A stretch of 64,000 nucleotides of DNA from Coix lacryma-jobi var. lacryma-jobi (Eukaryota; Streptophyta; Magnoliopsida; Poales; Poaceae). The translations under genes and the position numbers were made by a program. Shown here piece by piece: positions 9,471-21,086 of this stretch (its first letter is position 1; every line of letters begins with the position of its first letter). The notes under the pieces are model-generated. The model was not told where the DNA came from, made no database searches, and worked only from the letters and a program-made list of their open reading frames with translations. The stretch covers positions 38,543,705-38,607,704 of the forward strand of contig CM019829.1 of assembly GCA_009763385.1 (NCBI GenBank), written 5' to 3'.

Positions 9471-11495
9471 ATGGCTCAAATCAACTATATGGGGAAGCCA
9501 CCACATTTTGACGGCACCAACTTCGATTGTTGGAAGCAGAAGATGTGCGTGTTCACAAGGGGCATGAATAGGAAGATATGGGATGTGATCGAGCATGACT
9601 TTGTTGTGATTGACTCCACCGATCCAACTCAAAGAGAAGAAGAGAAGCTTCAATGGAATGATGTGGCAATCAACCTTTTCTATGAAGCATTCGACATCAA
9701 AGTTTTTGAGCAAATCAAGAATCTCGAGCGTGCAAGTGAGATATGGGAAAGATTAGAGGAGACCTATGAGGGCACCAAGGCCGTGAAAAGTGCCAAGCTT
9801 TACATTCTCAAAGACAAGCTTGCCACCTTCAAGATGCAAGATGATGAAAGCATACCGGAGATGTTTCACCGGTTGCAAGTCATTGTCAATGATTTGAAGG
9901 CGTTGGGTGAGAAGGTGGATGACAAGGACTTTTCTCACAAGTTCTTGAGATGCTTGCCACCTAGGTTTGATACCTTGGTGACAATCCTTGTGAGAGAAGG
10001 GTTGGATACGGTAACCCCAAACCAAGTACTAGGTGATGTGGTCACTCAAGACACATACCGTGTGGAACGGGATGGGGGAGCCCAAGAGGAAGAGAAGAAG
10101 AAGAAGACTGTGGCGTTCAAGGCGTCATCCTCCAAGATCAAGAGCAAGGGCAAAGCAAAGAAGGAGGAAAGTGATGATGAAGCTAGCACAAGCGACAATG
10201 AGTTTGATGATGAAGAAATAGCTCTCTTTGTCAAGAAGTTTGGCAAGTTCACGAAGAAGAAGAGCTTTGGGGCAAGAAAGAAAAGAGATTCATACAAGAG
10301 CTCAACTAGAAGATGCTATCGATGCAAGAGCAAAGATCACTTCATTGCGGATTGTCCACAATCTAGTGATGATGAAGATGATCATAAGAAGAACAAGAAG
10401 GAGAAGAAGGAGAAGAAGGAGAAGAAGAAGGAAAAGAAGAAGGGTGGATCCTATGTTGTGACATGGGATAGTGATGCTTCCTCAAGTGATGATGGTGATT
10501 CTAGTGATGATGAGAGGAAGACCACCAAGAAGAAGGCTATGGCTAGTCTTGCTATCTCAAGCAAGCCTTCTATCTTCGACGCTTCATCGACATGCTTCAT
10601 GGCTAAGGCCACTAAGGTATCATCCGATGAGAGTGAGAGTGAGAGTGATGATGAGGAGGAGTACTCAAAGGAGGACCTCATAAGCATGCTACGAGATGCT
10701 CACTCTTACATTGAGACTAAGAGGAAGGAGTGCAAAGAATTGCGCAAGGCCAACAAGGCTCTTGAGCAATCCTTTGATGAGCTCAAGTCTACTCATGAGA
10801 GGCTAGAGGAAGCCCATGAGAAGCTTGATCAAGCTCACACTAGGCTTAAGGAAGCCCAATCCTCCCTCCTTGATCAAAGTAAGATTGAGGATGTTGTGGA
10901 GACATGCAATGTAGGAGTAACTTGTGATATACTTGATGAATCTTTTTACACTCCTATTATTGTTACTCCTATCAATGCATCATCATCATCTAGCTCAATT
11001 AAAATGTCTACTTCTACTACATGTAACTCATCATTAGTAGTAGAAAATAAGAACCTTAAGAACAAGGTTAATGAGCTCACTCATGCCTTAGGCAATGCCT
11101 ATGGTGGAGATGCCCGCTTGCTTAAGTGCTTGGGTAGCCAAAGGTCTCCACTCAACAAGAAGGGACTTGGCTATACCCCCAAGAAGGGCAAGGCGGCTTT
11201 TGTTCCTCACAAGACTCGTTTTGTGAAGAGCAATGGTCGGTTTTGCAATAATTGCAAGCAATCCGGGCATATAGAACAACATTGCTTTAACAAGAATAAA
11301 AACAAGAAGCATGCTCATGTTACATCTATTCGCTTTGATTCTTGTTATATGCTTACTAAGGGCACTAATGGTGTGAAGGCTAAGTACATTGGTGCACCCA
11401 TGGTTGGCCCAAAGAAGAAGGCAATTTGGGTGCCCAAGAGCTTGGTTACTAACCTTGGAGGACCCAAAAAGATTTGGGTACCTAAAAAGAATTGA
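9471..11495 (+). CDS. gag: Gag polyprotein of the inner copia
   Basis: 674 codons from the ATG at 9471 to TGA at 11493-11495. The N-terminal part (HFDGTNFDCWKQKM; EIWERLEETYEGT) is a copia-type gag core that assembles the particle. A CCHC knuckle (CYRCKSKDHFIADC) lies near residues 283-296 and a second (CNNCKQSGHIEQHC) near residue 590; these bind the RNA genome. Between them are a Lys/Glu-rich stretch coded around 10382-10445, Ser/Asp/Glu-rich acidic blocks, and a coiled-coil-like segment (ELKSTHERLEEAHEKLDQ) coded around 10778-10860. The protein is long for a copia gag, as is usual in Maximus/SIRE. It ends with basic repeats of the WVPK type just before the gag-pol junction. Confidence 0.93.
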   Translation: MAQINYMGKPPHFDGTNFDCWKQKMCVFTRGMNRKIWDVIEHDFVVIDSTDPTQREEEKLQWNDVAINLFYEAFDIKVFEQIKNLERASEIWERLEETYEGTKAVKSAKLYILKDKLATFKMQDDESIPEMFHRLQVIVNDLKALGEKVDDKDFSHKFLRCLPPRFDTLVTILVREGLDTVTPNQVLGDVVTQDTYRVERDGGAQEEEKKKKTVAFKASSSKIKSKGKAKKEESDDEASTSDNEFDDEEIALFVKKFGKFTKKKSFGARKKRDSYKSSTRRCYRCKSKDHFIADCPQSSDDEDDHKKNKKEKKEKKEKKKEKKKGGSYVVTWDSDASSSDDGDSSDDERKTTKKKAMASLAISSKPSIFDASSTCFMAKATKVSSDESESESDDEEEYSKEDLISMLRDAHSYIETKRKECKELRKANKALEQSFDELKSTHERLEEAHEKLDQAHTRLKEAQSSLLDQSKIEDVVETCNVGVTCDILDESFYTPIIVTPINASSSSSSIKMSTSTTCNSSLVVENKNLKNKVNELTHALGNAYGGDARLLKCLGSQRSPLNKKGLGYTPKKGKAAFVPHKTRFVKSNGRFCNNCKQSGHIEQHCFNKNKNKKHAHVTSIRFDSCYMLTKGTNGVKAKYIGAPMVGPKKKAIWVPKSLVTNLGGPKKIWVPKKN

Positions 11496-11507
11496 TCCTT
11501 TTTGTAG
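11493..11507 (+). promoter_or_regulatory. Gag-pol junction: two in-frame stops inside a 3'-splice-site-like sequence
   Basis: The gag frame meets TGA (11493-11495) and then TAG (11505-11507) before pol continues in the same frame. The spacer TCCTTTTTGTAG is a pyrimidine tract ending in AG. The junction of the outer element (21084 down to 21071) has the same design with a different stop and frame. It may be a splice acceptor, or a readthrough site as reported for SIRE1. Confidence 0.55.
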
Positions 11508-14500
11508 GTTAATTACAAAGCCGGAGGAAGGCATTGGGTGCTTGATAGTGGGTGCACTCAACACATGACCGGAGATGGTAGAATGTTCAAATCAATCAAC
11601 ACTAGTGGCAATGATCATGCAAATGCTATCACATTTGGTGACAACAAGAAAGGCAAGGTCAAAGGCTTGGGAAAGATTGCAATATCAAATGACTTGAGCA
11701 TCTCCAATGTGCTATTAGTGGAATCTCTCAACTTCAACCTGTTGTCAGTGGCACAATTGTGTGATTTGGGATTCAAATGCATATTTGGTGTTGATGATGT
11801 GGAGATTGTGAGTGTTGATGGAAGTGATGTGATCTTCAAAGGATTTAGATATGAGAACCTCTATTTGGTGGATTTTGATGCTAGTGAAGCTCAATTGACA
11901 ACATGCTTATTCACCAAATCAAGCATGGGTTGGCTATGGCATAGGCGCTTGGGACATGTTGGAATGAAGCAACTAAAGAGGCTAGTGAAGCATGACATGG
12001 TGAGAGGGCTAAAAGATGTTCACTTTGAAAAGGACAAGCTATGTAGTGCATGCCAAATGGGAAAGCAAGTTGGAAACACCCATCCAAACAAAGGAATGAT
12101 GAGCACTACACATGCACTTGAGTTGTTGCACATGGACTTGTTTGGACCAACTACATATGCAAGTATTGGGGGAAACAAGTATGGCTTTGTGATAGTGGAT
12201 GACTATACAAGATACACATGGGTCTTCTTTCTTGTTGACAAAAGTGAAGTGTTTGGGGTATTCAAAACCTTTGTCAAGAGAAGTCAAAATGAGTTTGATA
12301 GAAGAATCAAGAAAGTGAGAAGTGACAATGGAAGTGAGTTTAGAAACACAAGAGTTGATGAGTTATGTGATGAGTTTGGAATCAAACATCAATTCTCGGC
12401 CAAGTATACACCTCAATCCAATGGGATAGTTGAAAGGAAGAATAGGACACTCATTGATATGTCAAGATCTATGCTTAGTGAATACAATGTGAGTGATTCT
12501 TTTTGGGCCGAAGTAATCAACACGGCTTGCTATTATAGCAACCGACTCTATTGTCACCCTCTATTGAAGAAGACATCATATGAGCTCCTCAATGATAGAA
12601 AGGCCAACATTGCTTACTTTTGGGTTTTTGGGTGCAAATGTTACATATTGAAGAAGGGCACAAGACTTGGAAAGTTTGAGAAGAAATGTGATGAAGGGAC
12701 ACTTCTTGGTTACTCCACTACAAGCAAAGCCTATAGAGTGTGGAACAACACATCAAGAATCATTGAAGAAGTCTATGATGTTGAGTTTGATGAAACCAAT
12801 GGCTCACATGAAGAACAAGATAATCTAGATGATGTGAGAGGAACACAATTGGCCGAAGCTATGAAGAACATGGACATTGGTGATATTAGGCCAAAGCAAG
12901 TGATTGACATTGAAGATGACAAAGATCAAGTGCTCTCACCTCCAACCATGCATGGCAATGATGTTGCAAGCTCTAGTGGTTCTCATGATCAACAAGATGC
13001 TAGTAGCTCTCAAGTGGCTCATCCAAGTGCAAGTGCAAGTGTCCAACCGCAACAAGTGCTACAACCAACACACATTGCAAGAGATCATCCCTTAGATCAA
13101 ATTGTTGGTGACATAAGAAGAGGTGTGCAAACAAGATCAAGATTGGCTTCATTTTGTGAACACTACTCATTTGTATCATCTATTGAGCCAACCAAGATTG
13201 ATGAAGCTTTGATGGATGTTGATTGGGTGAATGCAATGCATGAAGAGTTGAACAACTTCACCCGCAATGATGTTTGGGAGTTAGTGGAAAGACCAAAGAA
13301 CACAAATGTTATTGGTACAAGATGGGTCTTCCGGAACAAGCAAGATGAAGATGGCATTGTTGTAAGGAACAAAGCAAGATTGGTTGCACAAAGATACACT
13401 CAAATGGAAGGCATTGACTTTGGAGAAACCTTTGCACCGGTTGCTAGATTGGAAGCCATTAGAATCCTTCTTGCATATGCTTGTGCTCACAACATCAAGC
13501 TCTATCAAATGGATGTGAAAAGTGCTTTTCTCAATGGATTCATCAATGAGTTAGTGTATGTTGAGCAACCTCCCGGGTTTGAAGACTTGAAGAAGCCCAA
13601 CCATGTGTACAAGCTCAAGAAGGCACTATATGGGTTGAAGCAAGCACCTAGAGCTTGGTATGAAAGATTGAGGGACTTCTTGTTAGCAAAAGGGTTCAAG
13701 ATTGGAAAGGTTGACACCACTCTCTTCACCAAGAAGATTGGAAGTAGCTTGTTTGTGTTGCAAATCTATGTGGATGACATTATCTTTGGATCAACCAACC
13801 AAGACTTTTGTGAAGAGTTTGGGGAGATGATGGCTAAAGAATTTGAGATGTCTATGATTGGAGAGCTTAGTTACTTCCTTGGTCTACAAATCAAGCAAAT
13901 GAAGAAAGGCACTTTCGTTAGTCAAGGCAAGTACATCAAGGACATGCTCAAGAAGTTTGGGTTAGATGAAGCTAAAGCAATAACCACTCCAATGGGCACA
14001 AATGGACATTTGGATAGTGACTCTAGTGGTGACATGGTAGATCAAAAGTTATATCGGTCAATGATTGGAAGCTTACTTTATGTGACCGCATCAAGACCGG
14101 ATGTTATGTTTAGTGTGTGCATGTGTGCAAGGTTCCAAGCTTCTCCAAGGGAAAGTCATTTGAAGGCAACCAAAAGAATATTGAGATATTTGAAGCACAC
14201 TCCAAATGTTGGACTATGGTATCCCAAGGGCTCTCAATTTGAATTAATTGGATACTCGGATTCCGACTATGCGGGATGCAAGGTGGATAGGAAGAGCACA
14301 TCGGGCACTTGTCAATTGCTTGGAAGATCACTTGTCTCATGGTCATCAAAGAAGCAAAATAGTGTTGCACTCTCTACCGCCGAAGCCGAATACATATCCG
14401 CGGGTAGTTGTTGTGCACAATTGTTATGGATGAAAGCTACATTGCAAGATTATGGAGTCAAGTTTGGACAAGTTCCATTGCTATGTGATAATGAGAGCGC

Positions 14501-14720
14501 CATCAAAATAGCCACCAACCCGGTTCAACATTCAAGAACAAAGCACATTGACATAAGGCATCACTTCATTAGAGATCATCAAGCAAAGAAAGACATATCT
14601 ATTGAAAGTGTGGGCACCGATGATCAACTTGCCGATATCTTCACCAAGCCACTAGATGAGAGAAGGTTTTGCAAGCTAAGGAATGAATTGAATATCCTAG
14701 ACTTCTCCAACATGAGTTGA
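11508..14720 (+). CDS. pol: Pol polyprotein of the inner copia (protease, integrase, RT, RNase H)
   Basis: Continuous 1070-codon frame. No ATG starts it: homology begins just after the AG at 11506-11507, so it is likely made by readthrough or splicing from gag. In order: aspartic protease (LDSGCTQHMTG, near 11541); GAG-pre-integrase zinc region (HRRLGHVG; CSACQMGKQ); integrase core (HMDLFGP, VDDYTRYTWVFF, VRSDNGSEF, then NGIVERKNR); reverse transcriptase (KARLVAQ; FAPVARLEAIR; MDVKSAFLNG; ALYGLKQAPRAWYERL; active site YVDDIIFGS near 13770); RNase H (GYSDSDYAGCKVDRKSTSG; ALSTAEAEYIS). It ends with the family's conserved ADIFTKPLD tail. No stop or frameshift is seen. The enzymes copy the element RNA to cDNA and integrate it. 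Confidence 0.95.
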   Translation, partial: VNYKAGGRHWVLDSGCTQHMTGDGRMFKSINTSGNDHANAITFGDNKKGKVKGLGKIAISNDLSISNVLLVESLNFNLLSVAQLCDLGFKCIFGVDDVEIVSVDGSDVIFKGFRYENLYLVDFDASEAQLTTCLFTKSSMGWLWHRRLGHVGMKQLKRLVKHDMVRGLKDVHFEKDKLCSACQMGKQVGNTHPNKGMMSTTHALELLHMDLFGPTTYASIGGNKYGFVIVDDYTRYTWVFFLVDKSEVFGVFKTFVKRSQNEFDRRIKKVRSDNGSEFRNTRVDELCDEFGIKHQFSAKYTPQSNGIVERKNRTLIDMSRSMLSEYNVSDSFWAEVINTACYYSNRLYCHPLLKKTSYELLNDRKANIAYFWVFGCKCYILKKGTRLGKFEKKCDEGTLLGYSTTSKAYRVWNNTSRIIEEVYDVEFDETNGSHEEQDNLDDVRGTQLAEAMKNMDIGDIRPKQVIDIEDDKDQVLSPPTMHGNDVASSSGSHDQQDASSSQVAHPSASASVQPQQVLQPTHIARDHPLDQIVGDIRRGVQTRSRLASFCEHYSFVSSIEPTKIDEALMDVDWVNAMHEELNNFTRNDVWELVERPKNTNVIGTRWVFRNKQDEDGIVVRNKARLVAQRYTQMEGIDFGETFAPVARLEAIRILLAYACAHNIKLYQMDVKSAFLNGFINELVYVEQPPGFEDLKKPNHVYKLKKALYGLKQAPRAWYERLRDFLLAKGFKIGKVDTTLFTKKIGSSLFVLQIYVDDIIFGSTNQDFCEEFGEMMAKEFEMSMIGELSYFLGLQIKQMKKGTFVSQGKYIKDMLKKFGLDEAKAITTPMGTNGHLDSDSSGDMVDQKLYRSMIGSLLYVTASRPDVMFSVCMCARFQASPRESHLKATKRILRYLKHTPNVGLWYPKGSQFELIGYSDSDYAGCKVDRKSTSGTCQLLGRSLVSWSSKKQNSVALSTAEAEYISAGSCCAQLLWMKATLQDYGVKFGQVPLLCDNESAIKIATNPVQHSRTKHIDIRHHFIRDHQAKKDISIESVGTDDQLADIFTKPLDERRFCKLRNELNILDFSNMS

Positions 14721-15774
14721 ATGCACCTCCACATATGACATGCCTCTCCTCCGACAAAGCAAAGGTGAAATTGTTTGGCATGTGCATTCATTCTTATTAG
14801 GTTGTGCTCTAGTTCATATAGCCATCACATTACTTATCTAGGTTCATTCATGGTAAATCAATTGACTTTGAAGTATATATGGTACCACTATTGCTTCTAT
14901 GTTTGATTTGATCTAGTGGTAGCATATAACTTGTTTGTGAGCTTGTAACTCTAGTGTTTGATCTAGTAAGTGAGCAAAATGTGTCTAACCAACGTGAGTA
15001 AGATAACCATTGTAAGATGTGTGAAGAAGCTTACTCTAGAGCAAACCGTGTTAAATACCTTATGTTCATAAGCTAGATTAAGCCACAACTTGACTTAGTT
15101 CAATCTCCTCACATGTATCTCATGCTAATAGTTTCCTCCTTCCTTTAAAATTTTGTTCCACCTTTATGATAATTGTTGACAAAGGGGGAGAAAGAAAGTG
15201 CTACAAAAGATATATGCTAGTGGAAGGGGGAGTAACAAAGACTTGAACACTTAAAATTTGAGCATACAAATAGGGGGAGCAAGCTCATAAACATGTATGT
15301 TGCATTTGAAATGTGCATATTCATATGTTTGTTGCATTGCATAAGCTACTTATGTTGATATTCATACTTATGTGATGAATGCTAGTGATAAGACTTGATT
15401 GATGAATTGTTTAATTAGCATGTATAGGATTGCAACTAGACATATTGTTGTTTCAAGTTGCTCAAGAATCTTATTATAAATGTTGATCTCATGGGGTTCT
15501 TGAGTTGTGATGCATGTCTAGTGAATAATGATGCTAAGGATGGTATAACATGTGCACTCTGATTGGTATCACGCTTCAAAGGTCCATTCTTATGCCTTAG
15601 CATCATCATTGATAGTGTTGCTCACCCATATTTCATATCCATACATATGTGCCAATTTTAGAACCAAACTCTATAGCACATATGTGGGGGGAGTTAATAC
15701 TATCAATGTGGTTACTCAAACTTAAATTACATATCTTTGTATAGGTTGTCATCAATTACCAAAAAGGGGGAGAT
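14721..15774 (+). other. 3' untranslated region and polypurine tract of the inner copia
   Basis: About 1 kb of AT-rich non-coding sequence after pol. It ends in the polypurine tract AAAAAGGGGGAGAT (15761-15774) next to the 3' LTR. G-rich runs of GGGGGAG type also occur near 15185, 15225, 15273 and 15688. There is no extra ORF, unlike the outer element. Confidence 0.85.
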
Positions 15775-17836
15775 TGAAAGCCCTAGTTTGGTTTTGGTTA
15801 ATTGATGAAACCTATTTTGGTTTAATCCTTTTGTGAAGCATGTGTGTAGCTAATGGAAAAGGATGATGACCAAGCCATTGGTGGAGTTAGCAAAGTGGCA
15901 ACCATGGAGGATGGTGGTGGCCACAAGCACTTAAGTGATCAAGTGCTCTACCATTGGTGAAATGAAGAAGAGAAAAGATGTCTTGCTCAAGTGGTAGATT
16001 ATTTCTTTCTTTTAATCTTGAGTATAGGCAAGCCGGACTATCAAGAGGGATATAAATTATGCTAGCTAGATGTGGTGAAAAGTGCTCATGACGTCTAACT
16101 TCTAGTGCCACGTTGAGCGATCTAACTTTGCGTTGTTACTAGGATCAAGTGGCGTCGTGAGAGCAAGTGAAAATCCTTTGAAAAATGTTTGTGAAAATGC
16201 TAACACACATGCACAAGGTTGTATACACTTGGTGGTGTTGGCACATTTGCAAAGGAGAAGGTGTTGGAGTTGAATTGAATCAACTCGGAGAAGTTTCCGG
16301 AGAAGTCTTTGTTTGAAAAAAGAGAAGCGATGGATCTTGAATTGGAATTCTGTTCTAATCCTTTGTGATTTGGATCTTGTATTCTTATGGGATGTGTGGC
16401 CCTCTGAATAAGCTTTCCAAAATGTCCAAGATCATCGAAATCGGAGTTCGGAGCTAAGAGTTATGGTCGTTTTAGCGCGGAGGTCAGTTTTGGCCTAGAG
16501 GTAGTACTGACCCTACTACCGACCCTGAGGCCGGTAGTACCGCCATAACCTCGGTACTACCGACCCCTCCGCGAGCAGATCGCAAAACTCTCTATTCGGG
16601 AGAGTTTTTGGCCTACCGGTAGTACCGCCATAACCTCGGTAGTACCGGGCTCGGTAGTACCGACCAGGGTGTCGGTAGTACCGAGTTTCGAAGTGGTTTT
16701 TCAGGCTCTCTGTGTAGATCTAGTTTTGGCCTAGAGGTAGTACCGCCATAACCTCGGTAGTACCGACCCTACTACCGACCCTGAGGCCGGTAGTACCGAC
16801 CCTACTACCGACCCCTCTGTAGACAGCGCGCAAACTCTCTGTTCAGAGAAGTTTTGGCCTAGAGGTAGTACCGCCATAAGGCCGGTACTACCGACCCTCG
16901 GTACTACCGACCTATGGGGTCGGTACTACCGACCGTGGTGCAGTTGACTCATTTAAGTAGTCGCTCGGCCGGCTCCCAACGGTCACCTCTCCCATTCCTT
17001 GCGCCCACACACAAGAAAGAGAGCTCCCAAGTGTTGACTAACCTCCTCTCTCTCCCCCTTTGATTCTAGAGTGAATCTCTTGCAAGCTTTGAGCTAGGGA
17101 AGTGAGATTAGAGAGTGAGAAGCATCGATCTACGTCTTGAGCACTTGGATCCAACATCTCTTCGGCTTGATTTGTGTTCTTTACTCTTGAGTTCTTGGAA
17201 CTCTAGCCAGTTAGGTGTTCTTCGGTCGTTGCCCGTGATTGACTCATTTGTGAGGGCACTCCAAAGTGTTTGTATTACCCTCTGATTCTTAGTGAAGAAA
17301 CTCAACTAGCCTTTGTGGTTGCTTGAGTGAGGCAAGGAGGTGAAAGAGACTCCGACCTTCGTGGTCACCTCAACAACGGGGACGTAGGCGCTTCTTAGTG
17401 AAGTGGTCGAACCTCGGATTAAATCTTGTGTCTCGTGTGCTTGTTGATTTTGCATCCTTGGATATTTTGTTTGCACTCGTGTTCTTCGCGTTCTTCCTCC
17501 CTCCTCTCTCGTTCTTAGGTGTGGGAAGGCTCGATCTACTCTTTGGGGAGGAGCCACTTCTTGGATAAGGTATAAACTTCATCTACATCTTCTAGGGAAA
17601 TATTGGTATGTGCAAGATCCACTTTTGCATCTTCTCTATCTCGATCTCGTAGCAGTTTTTAGGTTGTCGGTAGTACCGACCTGTAGAGCCGGTAGTACCG
17701 ACCTCGGTAGTACCGGCCCCTATAGTCGATAGTACCGACTGTGCAATCTGATACTCGTTTGGAGCTTTGAGTTTCAGGTTTCTAGATTTTTGAATTGGCT
17801 ATTCACCCCCCCCCCTCTAGCCATTCGGACCTTTCA
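15775..17836 (+). repeat. 3' LTR of the inner copia (2062 bp)
   Basis: Matches 7322-9413 with scattered substitutions and one missing 33-bp repeat unit in the CGGTAGTACCG array. It ends CCTTTCA, followed by the target duplication GCAAT. Confidence 0.95.
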
Positions 17837-17841
17837 GCAAT

Positions 17842-20800
17842 GCACAAAACCTTGTCTCATCTAGAGGCTTAGTGAAGATATCGGCTAGTTGTTTTTCGGT
17901 GCTCACATGGCGAATTTCGATTTTTCCTTTCAGCTCATGGTCTCTCAAGAAATGATGAAGGATGTCTATGTGTTTAGTTCTTGAGTGGCTCACGGGATTG
18001 TTTGCAAGCTTTATGGCACTCTCATTGTCACACAATAATGGAACTTTGGTGAAGTGACATCCGAAATCACAAAGGGTTTGTTTCATCCAAAGTAGTTGCA
18101 CACAACAAGCACCGGCTGCAACATACTCGACCTCGGCTGTGGATAGGGCTACACAATTTTGCTTTTTAGAGCTCCAAGACACTAGGGACCGTCCAAGGAA
18201 TTGACATGTTCCCGAAGTGCTTTTTCGGTCTACTTTACAACCGGCGTAATCAGAATCTGAATACCCAAGTAGATCGAACTTAGAACCCTTAGGGTACCAT
18301 AAGCCAAGGTTAGGAGTGTGAACTAGATATCTTAAGATTCTCTTAACGGCCACTAGGTGACACTCTTTCGGGTTAGCTTGAAATCTAGCACACATGCACA
18401 CACTAAGCATAATATCCGGCCTAGATGCACATAAATAAAGAAGTGAGCCAATCATGGAGCGGTATACCTTTATGTCCACGGATTTGCCTTCTTCATTAAG
18501 ATCAAGATGCCCATTAGTTGGCCTAGGAGTTTTGATTGGCTTTTGCATTCACCATGTCAAACTTCTTTAGCATATCATGGGTGTACTTGGATTGACATAG
18601 AAAGGTTCCTTCCTTCATTTGCTTGATTTGAAATCCAAGAACTTCAGCTCACCCATCATGGACATCTCGAATCTCTTGGTCATAATCCTACTAAACTCCT
18701 CCACATACATAATGTTAGTACTACCAAATATTATATCATCGACATATATTTGGCACACAAATAAATCATTTCCAACTTTATGTGTGAAAAGAGTAGGATC
18801 AGCTTTGCCTATTTCAAAGCCTTGCTTAAGCAAGAATTCCTTAAGGCATTCATACCATGCTCTTGGTGCTTGCTTAAGCCCATAGAGAGCCTTTTGGAGT
18901 TTGTAGACATGGTTAGGGAACTTGGGATCTTCAAAACTCGGTGGCTGCTCCACATATACCAATTCTTGTATTGGGCCATTTAGGAATGCACTCTTGACAT
19001 CCATTTGATGTAACTTGAAGTCATGATGGGCAGCAAAGGCTAGAAGCATTCGAATTGCTTCAAGTCTTGCTACTGGTGCATATGTTTCTTCAAAGTCCAA
19101 GCCTTCTACTTGTGTGAAACCTTGAGCCACCAATCTTGCCTTGTTCCTTGTTACCATGCCATTCTCATCTTGCTTGTTACAGAAGACCCACTTGGTGCCA
19201 ATCACATTTGTGTTGCGTCTTTCCACTAAGGTCCATACTTGATTTCTTTCGAAGTTGTTGAGCTCTTCTTGCATGGTCATTACCCAATCTGGGTCTCCAA
19301 GTGCTTCATCTACCTTGAGAGGTTCCAAAGAGGAAACAAACGAGTGAAATTGGCAAAAGTTTGCTAAATGTGAACGAGTGGTTACCCCCTTTCGAATACT
19401 CCCAAGGATGTTGTCAACGGGATGATCTCGTTGTACGTAGTCTTGGATGTTCAATGGCATCTTGTTCTTCTTCTGGACCTGCATCTTCTTCCTGTTCAAA
19501 TATGGGCTCTAGATTTCGCCCTTCGAATGTTGGTGCAAAACTGGACGGTGTTGCTGCTGGTTCAGTAGGGGCGGCACTGTCGCCCTGCTATTTTCCAGCA
19601 GAACGCTGCACCCCTTTCGCGTTGAGTACGCCAGCGGAAGTCTCTACAGCAACATCTTGGGGACCCTCATGATCAGTGGTTTCATCTTCCTGTGGCCTAA
19701 TATCACCAATGGCCATTTGCTTGATTGCCTCACAAGGTGGATCCTCCTTTCCTACAACACTTGCATCAACTTGCTCTACTTGAGAGCCATTAGATTCATC
19801 AAATGTCACATCTATCGTGATTTCAACTCTACCGGAGGTTTTGTTGAAAACAAGATAGGCATGCTCATTTGATCCATAACCAAGAAGAATGCCTTCATCA
19901 ACTTTAGGTGCAAACTTAGATGTTCGGGGCTTCTTGTTAAGAATGAAGCACTTGCACCCAAATACTCTAAAGTAAGACACCTTGGGTTTGTTACCGGTTA
20001 AGAGCTCATATGAAGTCTTCTTGTGCTTCTTGTGTAAGTAGAGACGGTTGATTGCATGACAAGCGGTGTTGATGGCTTCACTCCAAAAGATATTCGACAT
20101 CTTGTATTCATCAAGCATCGTTCTTGCCATATCAAGAAGTGTCCTATTCTTCCTCTCTACTACACCATTTTGCTGAGGGGTATATGTAGCTGAAAACTCA
20201 TGCTTGATGCCCTCATCATCAAGAAATTCTTCCACTAGAGTGTTCTTGAACTCGGTCCCATTGTCACTTCTTATTTTCTTGATGGGGAGACCGAATTCTC
20301 TTTGTGCTCTTCTCACAAATGTCTTGACCTTCTCTTGTACCTGTGACTTATCATAGACAAAGAATACCCAAGTGAAACGGGAATAATCATCAACAATTAC
20401 CAATCCATATTTGTTACCCCCGATACTGATGTAGGCAACCGGTCCAAAGAGATCCATATGAATCAACTCCAAAGGTTGTGTAGTGGTCATGATGCTCTTT
20501 GGTGGGTGTGGTACACCTACTTGCTTTCCAGCTTGGCAGGCGCTGAAATCCTATCTTTCTCAAAATGAACATTAGTTAGTCCAAGGATGTGTTCATCTTT
20601 TAGAAGTTTGGCCAAGTTCCTCATCCCAACATGTGCTAGTCGGCGATGCCATAACCAGCCCATGCTAGATTTTGCCATTAAACAAGTCTCAAGCTTTGCT
20701 TCACTTTTGTTGAAATCAACTAAAGCTTGCCCTTCAACCGACCTGTAAATGCAATAGAGGAATCCTCCATTCTAAAGACTTTCACACCCTTATCTGTAAA

Positions 20801-21070
20801 GAGACAATCATAGCCCATCTCACATAATTGGGAAACGAACAACAGATTGTAACTCAATGAATCTACATGTAAAACATTTGTAATTGAATGCTCAAGGGTT
20901 ATTGCAACTTTACCAAGACCAATCACATCCCCTTTTGAATTGTTACCGAAGATAATGTTCTCATTTGAGTTTGGCATTGGGGAATATGATGAAAACATAC
21001 TCCTTTCTCCGGTCATGTGATTTGTACAGCCGCTGTCAAGCACCCAACTTGATCCACCAGAGGAGTATGC
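17842..21070 (-). pseudogene. Pol of the outer Maximus-like element, frameshifted
   Basis: Minus-strand copia pol in several frames. Protease (VLDSGCTNHMTG) is at 21070-20720. A GAG-pre-integrase region with a frame break spans about 20720-20490. Integrase (HMDLFGP, VDDYSRFTWVFF, IRSDNGTEF, NGVVERKNRTL) is at 20490-19588. RT (KARLVAQGFTQVEG; MDVKSAFLNG; ALYGLKQAPRAWYE; YVDDIIFGS) is at 19499-18615. RNase H (YSDSDYAGCKVDRKSTSG) and the conserved C-terminus run from 18548 to about 17842. Breaks fall near 20500-20720, 19500-19590, 18640 and 18550. Hairpin motifs sit between integrase and RT (19568) and in late gag (21414). The last pol codons lie beyond the inner copia insertion, just below 7317. 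No functional product is expected. Confidence 0.88.
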
Positions 21071-21086
21071 CTGCAAAGCAAGTTTA
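21071..21086 (-). promoter_or_regulatory. Gag-pol junction of the outer element, 3'-splice-site-like
   Basis: On the minus strand the gag frame ends in TAA (21086-21084), followed by ACTTGCTTTGCAG ending at 21071. The protease homology starts right after this AG but in a different frame from gag. The spacing (13 nt) is nearly that of the inner element (12 nt). Confidence 0.5.

Larger units (their letters stand above)
7317..17841 (+). mobile_element. Inner Maximus/SIRE-like Ty1-copia retrotransposon, largely intact
   Basis: Plus-strand element with LTRs at 7322-9413 and 15775-17836, flanked by the perfect target duplication GCAAT (7317-7321 and 17837-17841). It is inserted at the 3' end of the outer element's pol. 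It has a tRNA-Met-like primer-binding site, an open gag, an open pol in copia order (protease, integrase, RT, RNase H) and a polypurine tract. There is no extra ORF between pol and the 3' LTR. The catalytic motifs are present, so it could be recently active or able to supply proteins in trans; activity itself is not shown. Confidence 0.95.
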
